From Deltaproteobacteria bacterium (GTDB lineage Bacteria > Desulfobacterota_B > Binatia > UBA9968), in NCBI GenBank assembly GCA_005879255.1, contig VBKY01000377.1:1-5798 (forward strand): 5,798 nt of DNA, read 5' to 3'. This document shows positions 5,500 through 5,798 of this stretch, piece after piece. A program made the position numbers and the translations under genes. A model generated the notes under the pieces. It did not search any database, was not told where the DNA came from, and saw only the letters and a list, made by a program, of their open reading frames with translations. How positions within the stretch are numbered: position 1 is the stretch's first letter; the number at the start of each line of letters is the position of its first letter.

Positions 5500-5526
5500 G
5501 CGCACGAGTGTTTTGCCACCAACCGG
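5479..5526 (-). repeat. Two direct copies of CCGGTTGGTG, possible operator
   Basis: CCGGTTGGTG on the minus strand occurs at 5479-5488 and 5517-5526, 38 bp apart start to start. The proximal copy lies between the -35 and -10 boxes of the candidate cupin promoter and the distal copy lies upstream of the -35, an arrangement that would suit a regulator. This is inference only. Confidence 0.35.
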
Positions 5527-5564
5527 AGTTTGCGCAAAATGAAAGGATCGGCTCGCAGCGCTCC

Positions 5565-5598
5565 CGAGTTGGGCCACAAACTCGCTCGATTGGAATCG
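5565..5598. other. Two adjacent small hairpins
   Basis: CGAGTT/AACTCG (5565-5570 and 5579-5584, eight-base loop) is followed by CGATT-gg-AATCG (5587-5598). Confidence 0.35.
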
Positions 5599-5606
5599 CG
5601 CCAGAC

Positions 5607-5632
5607 TTAAACGACTTGAACGATTGAACGAG
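5607..5632 (+). repeat. Tandem GAACGA-type units
   Basis: The tract reads TTAAACGAC, TTGAACGAT, TGAACGAG with a period of nine then eight. TTGAACGATT is identical to the core of the repeats at 260-269 and 1248-1257, making this a third, dispersed site without the TGCC heptamers. Confidence 0.6.
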
Positions 5633-5633
5633 T

Positions 5634-5648
5634 CCCAAGTTACTTGGG
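5634..5648. promoter_or_regulatory. 15-bp interrupted palindrome CCCAAGT-t-ACTTGGG
   Basis: Two perfect seven-base arms flank one central base. The size and symmetry would suit a dimeric regulator, but it lies about 200 bp upstream of the cupin start and no regulator gene is visible. Confidence 0.3.
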
Positions 5649-5798
5649 CTATCGAGGTCGATGGAAACTCTTGGCGGGTTAGACGAACTCAAGTACAAGC
5701 CTGCGCCGCGCCGAGTCTTGGATGTATGATTGCAAGACCTGAACATCCCGCTGGAAATTTCAAGCAGGCCCCGATTACGCGCCCTGGTGGTAGATTTT

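Larger units (their letters stand above)
5500..5798. other. Repeat-containing stretch upstream of the cupin gene, no gene recognised
   Basis: I see no coding region I can support up to the window end. Open frames exist on both strands and one minus-strand frame runs off the end, but the translations are Ser/Arg-rich and resemble no family. The stretch carries small palindromes (5565-5598, 5634-5648) and GAACGA repeats (5607-5632). Confidence 0.4.

Overview
The window reads as chromosomal DNA of an uncultured, moderately GC-rich environmental bacterium. A Desulfobacterota/Binatia- or Tectomicrobia-like soil lineage is my guess, from the look of the amidohydrolase, the cupin and the dispersed short repeats; no marker gene fixes the taxonomy. 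I found no rRNA, tRNA, CRISPR array, intact transposase or phage gene.

Layout: (1) 1-156 (+), the 3' end of a gene, probably a periplasmic substrate-binding protein of an ABC transporter. (2) 284-1231 (-), a complete fumarylacetoacetate hydrolase (FAH) superfamily gene, convergent with gene 1 and flanked by two nearly identical 29-nt direct repeats made of a GAACGATT unit plus TGCC heptamers. (3) 1232-3128, about 1.9 kb with no intact gene. It holds a heptamer array, two hairpins of a REP-like palindrome family, a long perfect-stem hairpin, a decayed ku gene of which only the C-terminal part remains (1737-2035), and a 335-bp non-coding element with inverted termini built from GTTCAA heptamers (2716-3050). 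(4) 3129-4307 (+), an amidohydrolase-2 family metal-dependent hydrolase or decarboxylase with a good ribosome site. (5) 4496-4915 (+), a GFA-type zinc protein. (6) 4956-5435 (-), a small cupin, convergent with the GFA gene and preceded by a perfect Shine-Dalgarno and a plausible sigma-70 promoter carrying a direct repeat. (7) 5436-5798, promoter region and repeats, with no gene recognised.

The intact genes suggest small-molecule catabolism (uptake, ring-fission product hydrolysis, amidohydrolase/decarboxylase, cupin), but they lie in opposite orientations with large gaps, so they are neighbours rather than one operon. The notable content is in the gap: a broken non-homologous end-joining gene beside several families of short repeats. 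I did not find a convincing new multi-gene system; the best candidates for something undescribed are the repeat-flanked FAH cassette and the 335-bp inverted-repeat element.
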